A stretch of DNA of 12,977 nucleotides from Candidatus Thorarchaeota archaeon (GCA_016839345.1 JAEOUL010000242.1:1-12977); one strand, 5' to 3'; counted from the stretch's first letter, positions 1 through 7,454 are shown. The notes: a model not told the origin generated them from the sequence alone. Translations and numbers: made by a program.

Positions 1-38
1 TCGATGATACACCTCCACCACCACCGCCACCAGACTAA
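1..38 (+). CDS. C-terminal end of an upstream protein with a polyproline tail (partial)
   Basis: Reading from base 3, the sequence encodes Asp-Asp-Thr, seven prolines and Asp, then a TAA stop at 36-38. The other two frames give no sensible tail. The gene starts outside the window, so its function cannot be told. A proline-only C-terminus after acidic residues is a common low-complexity ending and could be a binding site for a proline-recognising partner such as a profilin, but that is speculation. A terminator-like hairpin 23 bases downstream supports a gene ending here. The alternative is that this is non-coding sequence of biased composition. Confidence 0.55.
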   Translation, partial: DDTPPPPPPPD

Positions 39-60
39 TCTTAGTATATCGTGTTTCTTC

Positions 61-108
61 TGAGCCTTTGGACTCTCGGGTCCTGGGCTCATTTTATCTT
101 TATTTTTT
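61..108 (+). terminator. Hairpin plus T-run terminator of the upstream gene
   Basis: TGAGCC (61-66) pairs with GGCTCA (86-91), and inside it GGAC (70-73) pairs with GTCC (80-83), separated by a small internal loop. A T-rich run (92-109) follows at once. This is the form expected of an intrinsic terminator for the gene that ends at base 38. Confidence 0.65.
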
Positions 109-130
109 CTATCCATTTCATCGCGCAAAT

Positions 131-140
131 CCTAATATGT
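131..140 (+). promoter_or_regulatory. Weak TATA-like element for the small gene at 193
   Basis: CTAATATG in this stretch resembles an archaeal TATA box. A transcript starting about 25 bases downstream would have a leader of roughly 30 bases, which includes GGTG (178-181) as a possible ribosome-binding site. The match is poor and rests only on spacing and composition. Confidence 0.25.
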
Positions 141-192
141 AACCGAGTGAGGTTTTGTCCAGAACTGACCTCTGGATGGTGTAATAGTTCAA

Positions 193-486
193 ATGAAGCA
201 TTTACTCGAGTATAGAGACAGCCAATTTCACGAGTGTTCGGGTACACCAACAACGCCCATTACTCTCACTGTTGATGAATCCTTGAAGAAGCTCATTCTT
301 ATTGTTCCTAGTGGATCAAGCATGATTGAGCGCAGAGCTGCTGAACGCAATGCACGTGGCATTGAGAAGGTTGGATTTCAAACAGCTTCAAAGGGCAGAA
401 TTGGTCGTGGTTACGAGCTTGTGATTGAAGGTCATGGTGGCGGGCTTCCTGATCGTCTCAGGCATTCCCCACGAGAAGTATACTAG
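193..486 (+). CDS. Small basic conserved-looking protein of unknown function
   Basis: A 97-residue protein that I do not recognise. Residues 23-39 alternate hydrophobic and polar residues like two beta strands. Residues 44-60 form a very basic helix (IERRAAERNARGIEKVGF region), and residues 68-79 look like a final strand (RIGRGYELVIEG). This strand-helix-strand pattern with a conserved-looking Arg-rich helix suggests one small folded domain of about 60 residues. The last 17 residues (Gly-rich, then polar) look like a disordered tail. A GGTG ribosome-binding-like sequence lies 11 bases before the ATG. There is no signal peptide or membrane span. It precedes the SNAP-like gene on the same strand with a structured 98-base gap, so co-transcription is possible. 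The opposite-strand frame here has no domain-like features. Confidence 0.65.
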   Translation: MKHLLEYRDSQFHECSGTPTTPITLTVDESLKKLILIVPSGSSMIERRAAERNARGIEKVGFQTASKGRIGRGYELVIEGHGGGLPDRLRHSPREVY

Positions 487-499
487 AATTTCATGAACA

Positions 500-557
500 A
501 TACACTTAGGTACAAGATTTCTTCCGAAAGGGAATAAGTCCCATGTCCTCAGTGTAT
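500..557 (+). other. Two-tier RNA hairpin between the small gene and the SNAP-like gene
   Basis: The outer arms ATACACTTAGG (500-510) and CCTCAGTGTAT (547-557) pair over 10 of 11 positions. The inner arms GATTTCTTCC (516-525) and GGAATAAGTC (531-540) pair over 9 of 10 positions if one G-U pair is counted, and the loop is GAAAG. A shifted register gives a GAAA tetraloop closed by CC/GG. The structure ends 11 bases before the AGGAGAG ribosome-binding site (569-575). No T-run follows, so it is a poor terminator. It could be a processing site or a 5' regulatory element. Confidence 0.5.
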
Positions 558-584
558 GAAGATTGAGTAGGAGAGAGAAATTCG

Positions 585-2255
585 ATGTCAGAAGAACGGG
601 CAAAGAGATGGATTGAAGAGTCTCAGAAGGATACAATACGTCAGAGTGCAGGACGCCAGCATCTTATTAGAGCAGCTCAGGCTGAGAAGAATGGTGATGT
701 TACCACTGCTGACCGTGAATATGCATTAGCAGCAGAAGCATTCCTAAAATCAGCAGATGAATACCGAGGTTCAAAGAGTTACAAAAAAGCCGCGTTAAAT
801 ATGTGCGCAGCTGGTGATGTCTACTCTGACATTGGTGAGGCATCCAAAGCAGTAGCTACCTATCAGCAGGCAGCTGATGATTTACTACTGGCTTCTAATG
901 AACATCTTATGTGGGGTGAAGATGTAGAAACAAGCAAAGGCACTGCTATTGCAATGGCAGCTTGTATGATCTATATTATGATTGGCAAAGAAGCTGATGG
1001 ATTTTACAAAGCTCGTGGTTTTGCGGCTGAAAATGCTTCTAAACTTCGATTACCCGCAATTGTTAGATTGAGTCAGATTCCGCAGATGCTTGAGAGTGCA
1101 ATTCAATCACTTAACCTAGAGGCTTTTGCAGCAGCAGAAAATGCTGCGGTGACTGAGCTCAAGGCTGCACTAGCCAGTGCTAATAGCCAAGAGTTTACAA
1201 AATATGTTGATCGTGGTCTCGACATGATTCGAGAGATGCTTCGGGGCAAACTCAAAGTTCCAAAGCTATCCTCTCAACTAGTGCTCCCTGCTGATTTGAC
1301 ATTCACGGAGGACTTTCCTGTCAAGGCAATAATAACCAACTCAGGTGATGGTGAAGCTCTTGACCTTTCAGTTGAGTGGCATTTTGACGAAGGTCTGAAC
1401 CTGATGTCTGGAGAACGAACACGAGTTGTGAATAATCTCCAACCTGGAGATGCTCTGGATATCGCGGTTGTCCTCAAGTCAGCGGAATCACTTATTGGTG
1501 AGAAAGAATTCTCCATTATGATTAGAGGGTCCTATAGTGACAAGCTCAAGACTGCATATAGTCTTCAAGCTGGTCCCGGAACATTGGTCCTTAAAGATTT
1601 CAAAATCAGTGAGAAGTTATTACGAGACGCGGATGTCACAGATGGAAGAGTTGGTCTGCTAAAGGAAACAATTCAAGATACTGAACTTGAGGCTGAACCT
1701 CTTGTACGAATAGTTGACAGCTTAGCAGGATCATTGAGAGAAGGTCGATCTGATGTTGAGGCAGGCGAATTGGATTCAGCCAAAGCTAGAATCCGTGTTG
1801 CCAATAATATGGTAGATGCCATTGATTCCATTGTTGGTGATGCTGATTTAATCAGGAAGGTCAGAGAAAAGAAAGAAGCTGAGAAGAAAGCTTTTGCAAG
1901 AGAGAAACTCACTCCAATGTTCAATGAGGTGATTGAGAAGCTATCAATTCAGGAAAAGAAACTTGAGAGTGAAGTCCAAGACAGTCTCAAGGAATGGGAT
2001 TCCGTTGCTTCACAAAAGCAAGAATTGAAAGCTGGAGTTAGGCGTATCAAAGATATTGTAGATCATCTCGCTCTCTCTGGAACTGATGTAGCAGTTTTAC
2101 AATCCGAAATTGACAAGGTTCTAAATCACTCATTTTTGGTTGTTGAAGCACGCCCATCAACTCCTGAGAAAGTTGAGATGGCTCTTGTTGTTGCAAGGTC
2201 AATGAGGAACGAAATCACCCAGCTACTCGATTCAAAGAAAGCCGAACTAGAGTAA
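585..2255 (+). CDS. SNAP/TPR-like helical protein with beta-sandwich and coiled coil
   Basis: A 556-residue soluble protein in three parts. Residues 20-215 are helical repeats resembling the alpha-SNAP/TPR superfamily: pairs of Ala-rich amphipathic helices such as residues 41-60 (tADREYALAAEAFLKSADEY) and 66-104, with the spacing of TPR-like hairpins. Residues 225-335 look like an Ig-type or CARDB-like beta-sandwich (alternating strands around PVKAIITNSGDGEALDLSV). Residues 355-470 and 525-556 are charged helices likely to form coiled coils. AGGAGAG at 569-575 fixes the ATG start. There is no signal peptide or membrane segment, so it should be cytosolic or peripherally membrane-bound. Eukaryotic SNAPs lack the sandwich and the long C-terminal helices, so this is not a simple orthologue. 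A vesicle-trafficking or scaffold role is inferred from fold resemblance only; an ordinary TPR scaffold is the alternative. Confidence 0.8.
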   Translation: MSEERAKRWIEESQKDTIRQSAGRQHLIRAAQAEKNGDVTTADREYALAAEAFLKSADEYRGSKSYKKAALNMCAAGDVYSDIGEASKAVATYQQAADDLLLASNEHLMWGEDVETSKGTAIAMAACMIYIMIGKEADGFYKARGFAAENASKLRLPAIVRLSQIPQMLESAIQSLNLEAFAAAENAAVTELKAALASANSQEFTKYVDRGLDMIREMLRGKLKVPKLSSQLVLPADLTFTEDFPVKAIITNSGDGEALDLSVEWHFDEGLNLMSGERTRVVNNLQPGDALDIAVVLKSAESLIGEKEFSIMIRGSYSDKLKTAYSLQAGPGTLVLKDFKISEKLLRDADVTDGRVGLLKETIQDTELEAEPLVRIVDSLAGSLREGRSDVEAGELDSAKARIRVANNMVDAIDSIVGDADLIRKVREKKEAEKKAFAREKLTPMFNEVIEKLSIQEKKLESEVQDSLKEWDSVASQKQELKAGVRRIKDIVDHLALSGTDVAVLQSEIDKVLNHSFLVVEARPSTPEKVEMALVVARSMRNEITQLLDSKKAELE

Positions 2256-2338
2256 CTCCTATCATTGAATCATGAGTATTGAATATGATTTACGACTCCA
2301 TTTGAATTATCTACTAATTGGATACTTATAATTTCAAA

Positions 2339-2356
2339 ATTTCAGAATTCTGAAAT
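2339..2356. promoter_or_regulatory. 18-base perfect palindrome, probable operator
   Basis: ATTTCAGAATTCTGAAAT is a perfect inverted repeat centred between 2347 and 2348. A further ATTTCA half-site copy lies at 2331-2336, in the same orientation and 8 bases upstream of the left arm. The right half covers the BRE position (2350-2355) and meets the TATA box at 2356. It sits 44 bases before the start of a winged-helix regulator gene, so binding by that regulator would block TBP/TFB. Confidence 0.65.
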
Positions 2357-2363
2357 ATTTAAA
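2356..2363 (+). promoter_or_regulatory. TATA box for the regulator-oxidoreductase operon
   Basis: TATTTAAA with a purine-rich GAAA just upstream is a good archaeal BRE/TATA pair. Transcription would start near 2385, leaving a leader of about 15 bases that carries GAGGAT (2388-2393) six bases before the ATG at 2400. Confidence 0.6.
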
Positions 2364-2399
2364 TCCATTTTTCTCCTCATTGTACTTGAGGATTAGTAA

Positions 2400-2879
2400 A
2401 TGACTACCATTGACTTGCGGAAAGAATTCCTGATGACGATTGGGAAAACCTATGAACAGTACGGATATCCCGAATACTGTGGTTGGATTGAGGGTCTTCT
2501 GCAATTAGAAACACAAGAGTGGTCACAACGAGGTATATCAAGGCGATTGGGTGAGTTATTCCCTGCATCTAAGTATCCGACATCTGTCCCTTCGGTTAAT
2601 CGAGCTCTCAAAATACTTGAGAATTACGGCGTAGTCGAAAAAGCAGGGTCTCGAAAAGCAGGTTACCGATACCGCGTTGTTTCTTCAACCAATCTCGTTG
2701 CATCTATGCTTCAACAACTTATCGCTGTTAATCAGGAATTCATTATGAAAATGGAGGATCTCGCAACTAGAAGTAAGAAAACAGATTCAGACCTACGAAG
2801 GGCTGTGAGTAGTCAAATAGACACAGCTAAAGTCTGGAATCGAGCAGTAGAACTGATTCTTGATGAAATAAAGGAGTGA
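2400..2879 (+). CDS. GbsR/MarR-like winged-helix transcription regulator
   Basis: A 159-residue DNA-binding protein. Residues 18-93 follow the GbsR-type MarR-like winged-helix pattern: a YGYPEYCGWIEGLLQLE opening helix, a helix at 44-54 (GISRRLGELF), a recognition helix at about 62-76 (SVPSVNRALKILENYG), and a wing at 77-93 (VVEKAGSRKAGYRYRVV). Residues 97-158 form a long helical C-terminus probably used for dimerisation. In this family such proteins act as homodimers on palindromic sites, which fits the perfect palindrome at 2339-2356 in its own promoter. Its stop (2877-2879) lies six bases before the next start, and the next gene's AGGAG lies within its final codons, so it is co-transcribed with the oxidoreductase. 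Ligand and targets are unknown. The ATG at 2400 is supported by GAGGAT and promoter spacing. Confidence 0.8.
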   Translation: MTTIDLRKEFLMTIGKTYEQYGYPEYCGWIEGLLQLETQEWSQRGISRRLGELFPASKYPTSVPSVNRALKILENYGVVEKAGSRKAGYRYRVVSSTNLVASMLQQLIAVNQEFIMKMEDLATRSKKTDSDLRRAVSSQIDTAKVWNRAVELILDEIKE

Positions 2880-2885
2880 TGAGAG

Positions 2886-4394
2886 TTGAGAAAGAAATCA
2901 ATTATTATAATTGGGGCTGGATTGGCTGGTCTTTCAACAGGCTGCTACGCTCAGATGAATGAGTATGATAGTAAGATTTTCGAACATCATACGAAACCGG
3001 GTGGAGTTGCTGCTGTTTGGAGAAGGGGTGACTACTTAATTGATGGAGGGATACACTTCCTGATTTGCCATAGACCTGGGACTCCAATCTACAAAGTTTA
3101 TTCCGAGATTGGTGCTGTTGGTTCATATGAGATTGAAGATATGGATAAGTATCTTCGATTTGTGGATGAGAATGGAGCTACGATTGTTGAATTCACGTCT
3201 GACTTGGAGAAATTAGAGCGTGACTTAATTGCCATCGCACCTGATGATACAGATGAGATTCGAAAGATCATCAAAGAAATAAATTGGATGAAAGATTCAC
3301 CACTGTTGACAGATTTGGGAATGAGCACTTCACCACCTGAGCTTAGAAGCCGTTTTGACACTTTGAAAGACATGTGGAATATGCGAAGTTTCATGAAGTA
3401 CTTCACGGGGAAATATTCCAAAACAGCTGCTGGATACTCACAACATCTGGAATCCCCTATTCTTCAGACTATCATCAAGTATGCATTCTCGCCCGATATG
3501 GCCTTCTGGTTTGTCATCATGATTCTTGCTACAATGGCAGGCGGTTATCTTGGTCTGTTCAAGGGGGGATGTCATGAATTCGTGGAGTCTATTGTTGCAA
3601 AATATGAATCACTCGGGGGTCATATCCAATATCGGTTGAAAGTTGCTAAGATAATAGTAGAAGACGATGTTGCAGTTGGTGTTGCTCTTGAAGATGGAAC
3701 CGAACACAGAGCTGATGTGATTGTGTCGGCTGCCGATGGTAGGAGCACCATCTATGATCTTCTTGAGGGCAAATACGTCGATGACAAAATCAAGAAACGT
3801 TACGATACATGGAAGCCTTTTGATCCAATTCTTATTGTAAGTCTTGGAGTGAATCGGGAGTTTGAGAGAGGAGCTCCATTCATTGCATTCACATTAAAAG
3901 AGCCCTTGGAGTATGCTGGAAGATCCACTTCATTTCTTCCTCTTCGTATTCTCAACTATGGCGATGCCTTTGCCCCAGAAGGTAGAAGTGTCATCCAAGT
4001 CATGCTTGAAACTGATTGGGAATATTGGTTCAATCTCCGCCAGAATCGCGAAGAATACATTGCCTATAAGAAACGTGTTGCTGACGAGATTGTCAGTAGA
4101 CTTGAGAACTTCTATTCTGGAATTTCTACTCAAATCGAAGTGACAGATGTAGCAACCCCCATCACATCATGGAGGTACACATTGAATGACAAAGGCTCAC
4201 CCATGGGTTGGTTATTAACAAGGAGTACACTGACTGAACTCATTCCTCGTACTCTACCTGGTCTAGATAATTTTTACATGGCCGGCCATTGGGTACTTCC
4301 AGGGGGTGGCGTTCCCGGAAGCATCTATACAGGTAGAAATGTTCTCCAGATTTTATGTAAGAAGGATGGGAAAGAATTCAAGACAAAACTTTAG
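2886..4394 (+). CDS. CrtI/CrtISO-type FAD-dependent oxidoreductase (phytoene desaturase-like)
   Basis: A 502-residue flavoprotein. The N-terminus has the dinucleotide-binding strand and GxGxxG (IIIIGAGLAGL, glycines 10, 12 and 15), then a KPGG motif and the GGIHF segment typical of phytoene desaturase, carotenoid isomerase and related amine-oxidase-fold enzymes. The C-terminal FAD motif is intact (about residues 465-485, AGHWVLPGGGVPGSIYTGR). ATP-x-S-x-RYT and MGW segments near residues 426-446 also match this superfamily. Relatives desaturate, isomerise or saturate polyene isoprenoids; the substrate here cannot be read from sequence. No other carotenoid gene is in the window. The start is TTG at 2886: an in-frame stop at 2880-2882 excludes anything further upstream, and AGGAG (2872-2876) is nine bases away. 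A nearby ATG at 2879 is in another frame. It is the second gene of the operon led by the winged-helix regulator. Confidence 0.85.
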   Translation: MRKKSIIIIGAGLAGLSTGCYAQMNEYDSKIFEHHTKPGGVAAVWRRGDYLIDGGIHFLICHRPGTPIYKVYSEIGAVGSYEIEDMDKYLRFVDENGATIVEFTSDLEKLERDLIAIAPDDTDEIRKIIKEINWMKDSPLLTDLGMSTSPPELRSRFDTLKDMWNMRSFMKYFTGKYSKTAAGYSQHLESPILQTIIKYAFSPDMAFWFVIMILATMAGGYLGLFKGGCHEFVESIVAKYESLGGHIQYRLKVAKIIVEDDVAVGVALEDGTEHRADVIVSAADGRSTIYDLLEGKYVDDKIKKRYDTWKPFDPILIVSLGVNREFERGAPFIAFTLKEPLEYAGRSTSFLPLRILNYGDAFAPEGRSVIQVMLETDWEYWFNLRQNREEYIAYKKRVADEIVSRLENFYSGISTQIEVTDVATPITSWRYTLNDKGSPMGWLLTRSTLTELIPRTLPGLDNFYMAGHWVLPGGGVPGSIYTGRNVLQILCKKDGKEFKTKL

Positions 4395-4433
4395 TGCCTA
4401 TTACCGAAACTCTGTGGTTAGGAGGATAACTGG

Positions 4434-6158
4434 ATGATTGAAAATTCGAAATTTCCCTTTGCGGTACTTGTTACATTCTTCATGATTTCCTCTATTTTCA
4501 TTGGAGCTTCATTGGATAGCTCAAACATTACTTTTCTGAACTTGAATAGAGGGACTCATATAATTTCCTCTACGAGTTCTATCGTAATAGATGGAAATCT
4601 ATCGACCAATGAATGGAGTAATGCTGTTCACAAAGTTCAGTGGTATATGGATGCAGATCCTGAGAATTCTGATGGCTTCAACTACATGTACATTGATGAA
4701 GATCCGTGGAATCTCTATATTGCCCTCGATCTATGTAGTGATCAAACGAACGATAATTCGGGAGAATGGGTCGGGCTCTGGTTGAACACTAATGAAACTG
4801 ATTTCTATAATGAGGTATGGGAAACTCCTCTTGAATGGGAAGCAGCCTTAGACAAAGGTTGTGAATCCCTTCTGCATGATGTTGAGAATGACAAGACTAT
4901 TGAATACTTCACTGAACTTGAACCAGTATTGTTAACCTATCGGTATCTCCCGGAACCTATAGTTTTCAATGGTTCATATATTGGCACTCAAAATGATATC
5001 ATGTGGGATGATCTTCAATACTTAAACATGACATCAGAATTCAATGGGACACATCATATCTATCGCTTTGATGCAGATTTTAATTTCTTTGATGTTTTTA
5101 ACATCTTTGAAGAACTATACTTTGAACATCTACAAAGAGTTGAATTCCAGTCTCTTGATTTTCACAATGTTACAATTGACGAGTTCTATCTATGTGTGAC
5201 TGATGAGCAAGGTAATTTGATTTCTGACATGAAGACACCGATGGCAACCAGCACATCTGAAATCCTCAACTCAATTAATATCTACAATGAGAATTTTACA
5301 ACTGAAAGTAATCTGCGACTTTCGATTCAAGCAATTAACGATGCTCCTTTTAAAACATCATTTGACTATGTGGCAGCAAGGTTTTTCGTTGATCCAAAAA
5401 CCGACATTGCGGTGGGTACAGTTCTACCCTACGCATCTATCAGAAACTATGAAATCGCATGGGCGTACGGCCCAACTGAAAACAATGCCAGTGATCATCG
5501 GTCATTCGAATTTAGAATTCCAAAGAGTGAGCTTGAAGGATATGAGATGGAAACTAACCTTGGAATCATAGCTGGAGGTTATGGAACTTTAGCCTCATGG
5601 CCAAACACTCATAACTGGGTACTCTCGAACGGCGTCCACCCATCCTTCCCTGCGAACACCGGAATTCCTGAGGAGGGTGATGGATATTATCTCTACTACT
5701 CAATGCCCATGAAGGGATGGACTCCGCCAAGCGCTCCAATACTTGATGCTATATCCCCAGATCCCGATTCAGATGGGAATGTGCTTGTCAACTGGAATGA
5801 TGATATTGCAGTAGAGAACTGGACAGTATATAGACACTCTAGCTTGATTTCTGAAGCCAATCTGGAATCCGCGACCGAAATCGCAACAGGTCTAACAGAA
5901 AGCGAGTACAATGACACCGGACTTACTGATGGAATATATTGGTATGCTGTTGCAGCAATAGGTCCGTATGGTTATTCGTATCTCTCAAATAGTGTGAGTG
6001 TGACAGTAGAGTTTCCTGTTACTACCCCAACCACCCCTACAATCCCAACAACCCCCACAACTCCCTCTCCCATCGATCAAAACCTAATAATCATACTCGG
6101 TGGAGCTGGAGCTGTTGTTTTACTGGTCATTTTAATCGTTGTTATAAAAAAGCGATAA
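4434..6158 (+). CDS. Membrane-anchored surface protein with CBM9-like and FN3-like domains
   Basis: A 574-residue extracellular protein. Residues 8-26 form a hydrophobic signal segment. Residues 48-120 start with IVIDGNLSTNEW and continue like the CBM9 / sugar-binding DOMON-type sandwich (DGxxxEW, then DPWNLYIALDL and EWVGLWLNT). The long middle region to about residue 425 repeats similar aromatic and acidic features, including a second possible sandwich (FEFRIPKSEL, NLGIIAGGYG). Residues 431-527 are an FN3-like domain (VLVNWNDD, WTVYRHSS, GIYWYAVAAIGPYG). A Thr-Pro-rich stalk (528-547) leads to a C-terminal membrane span (550-571) and an IKKR stop. I count 11 N-x-S/T sequons (e.g. N31, N120, N198, N351, N462), consistent with N-glycosylation outside the cell. 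A strong AGGAGG at 4420-4425 sets the start. The gap to the oxidoreductase is 39 bases, so read-through from that operon is possible. Carbohydrate binding is inferred, not shown. Confidence 0.8.
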   Translation: MIENSKFPFAVLVTFFMISSIFIGASLDSSNITFLNLNRGTHIISSTSSIVIDGNLSTNEWSNAVHKVQWYMDADPENSDGFNYMYIDEDPWNLYIALDLCSDQTNDNSGEWVGLWLNTNETDFYNEVWETPLEWEAALDKGCESLLHDVENDKTIEYFTELEPVLLTYRYLPEPIVFNGSYIGTQNDIMWDDLQYLNMTSEFNGTHHIYRFDADFNFFDVFNIFEELYFEHLQRVEFQSLDFHNVTIDEFYLCVTDEQGNLISDMKTPMATSTSEILNSINIYNENFTTESNLRLSIQAINDAPFKTSFDYVAARFFVDPKTDIAVGTVLPYASIRNYEIAWAYGPTENNASDHRSFEFRIPKSELEGYEMETNLGIIAGGYGTLASWPNTHNWVLSNGVHPSFPANTGIPEEGDGYYLYYSMPMKGWTPPSAPILDAISPDPDSDGNVLVNWNDDIAVENWTVYRHSSLISEANLESATEIATGLTESEYNDTGLTDGIYWYAVAAIGPYGYSYLSNSVSVTVEFPVTTPTTPTIPTTPTTPSPIDQNLIIILGGAGAVVLLVILIVVIKKR

Positions 6159-6168
6159 TCAACTAAAT

Positions 6169-6206
6169 ACCCTGAGTTTCAACAGCTCAGGGTTTCTTAT
6201 TTTTTC
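6169..6206 (+). terminator. Strong hairpin and T-run terminator after the surface-protein gene
   Basis: ACCCTGAG (6169-6176) pairs perfectly with CTCAGGGT (6186-6193) around a 9-base loop, then a T-rich run (6193-6206). It lies between two convergent genes and might also stop transcription from the minus-strand aminotransferase, although the minus-strand T content after the stem is modest. Confidence 0.8.
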
Positions 6207-6221
6207 AAGCAAAAGGATTTC

Positions 6222-7421
6222 CTATCTCTTTGCCATGTACCCTTCAAGACGATTCATGGCATCTTCGATCATGTCTAATGGTGGAAGGAACACACTTCGG
6301 AAATGTCCTGCTCCATACTCCACACCGAATCCTCGACCTGGGACAAAGACTACGCCAGTTTCTGCCAGAACATCCTTTACAAAATCGTAGTCATCCTTCC
6401 ATCTGCCTCGAAGGTCGATTTTTGGCATAATGTAGAAAGCCGCTTCCGGGAGTCTAGTTGAGATTGAATCTATCTCATTGAGCCTCTTGTAAATCAGGTT
6501 TCTTCGGACACGGAGTCGACTCATGGTTTCCTTCAAGTGACTCCCATCACCAGCAAGCGCGGTTGCAGCAGCTATCTGTGCAGTTGCATTCAGACAGATT
6601 CTGATTCTTGCCTGACGAATCATTGCATCATGTAATGGTTCAAGTTCTCCATTCTGGTCACTGAAGTATGCGTACCCTACACGCCAACCTGGCGCGAGGT
6701 ACACCTTGCTTACTCCGTTGAATCCTATGACTGGAACATCTCCAGCAATACGAACCATTGGGGTTTGAGGTTCATCATAGGTCAGCTGGTCATAGATTTC
6801 GTCAGAGATTAGAGGTAGCTCGTGTTCTCCAGCAATTGAAACAATCTCTCTCAGTGTCTTCTCATTGTACACTGAGCCTGTAGGATTGTTTGGGTTGATT
6901 ACGAGAATACCCACAGTCTTGTCAGTGATTTTCTTTCTGAGGTCGTCAGTGTCAGGATTCCAATCATCGTCCTCGACCGTTCTATAGGCAACTGGATTTC
7001 CGCCAAAGAAGTTCACGTAGCTGATATATGGCGGGTAGCTTGGTCCTGGAACAAGGAGTTCTGAACCTTTCTCGATGAGAGCACCACATAGGAACTGGAT
7101 GGCTTCTGAAACTCCCGATGTGACAATCATCCGATTCGGATCGACATCAATCCCATTTACTCGCTTTTCCTTCTCAGCTGCAGATAGTCTGAGCTGTTCC
7201 TCCCCCTCAGAAGGTGAATATCCATTCCAACCATCTTCAGCAGCCTTGCAGATTGCATCCACCATGTACTGCGGCGTCTTCCAGTCGTACTTGATGGGAT
7301 CTCCAATATTAAGGTAGAGTGGTGTTTCACCAGTTCTCTTCTCATACTGCTTTGCTGCGACTACTATATCGCGTATCGCATACTGAAGATTTGCTGCACG
7401 TGGAGTGATGTCAAGTTTCAT
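6222..7421 (-). CDS. Class I PLP aminotransferase (alanine/aspartate aminotransferase-like)
   Basis: A complete 399-residue fold-type I aminotransferase of the archaeal AlaAT/AspAT-like group. Landmarks are the N-terminal LNIGDP motif (37-42), SGVSEAI (102-108) for the cofactor phosphate, NPNNPTG (176-182), SDEIYD (206-211) with the Asp that contacts the PLP ring nitrogen, GVSKVYLAPGWRVGY (236-250) with Lys239 as the Schiff-base lysine, and Arg375 in HFRSVFLP for the substrate carboxylate. All key residues are present, so it should transfer amino groups to 2-oxoglutarate or a similar keto acid in the cytosol. The closest visible resemblance is to Pyrococcus-type alanine aminotransferase, but substrate choice is not certain. 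ATG at 7421 gives the family's usual N-terminus, with GGGGT (7426-7430) four bases away. It appears monocistronic. Confidence 0.92.
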   Translation of the reverse strand: MKLDITPRAANLQYAIRDIVVAAKQYEKRTGETPLYLNIGDPIKYDWKTPQYMVDAICKAAEDGWNGYSPSEGEEQLRLSAAEKEKRVNGIDVDPNRMIVTSGVSEAIQFLCGALIEKGSELLVPGPSYPPYISYVNFFGGNPVAYRTVEDDDWNPDTDDLRKKITDKTVGILVINPNNPTGSVYNEKTLREIVSIAGEHELPLISDEIYDQLTYDEPQTPMVRIAGDVPVIGFNGVSKVYLAPGWRVGYAYFSDQNGELEPLHDAMIRQARIRICLNATAQIAAATALAGDGSHLKETMSRLRVRRNLIYKRLNEIDSISTRLPEAAFYIMPKIDLRGRWKDDYDFVKDVLAETGVVFVPGRGFGVEYGAGHFRSVFLPPLDMIEDAMNRLEGYMAKR

Positions 7422-7454
7422 CTTTACCCCTGATTCAGATGCGCAAACACCGGC

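Noticed and set aside
388..636. Minus-strand frame of 82 codons overlapping two plus-strand genes
   Set aside because: It overlaps the better-supported small gene and the ribosome-binding site of the SNAP-like gene, and its translation shows no domain-like pattern.
2264..2284. Two ATTGAAT direct repeats 14 bases apart after the SNAP-like gene
   Set aside because: They are short AT-rich words in an AT-rich spacer; no dyad or link to a promoter is evident.
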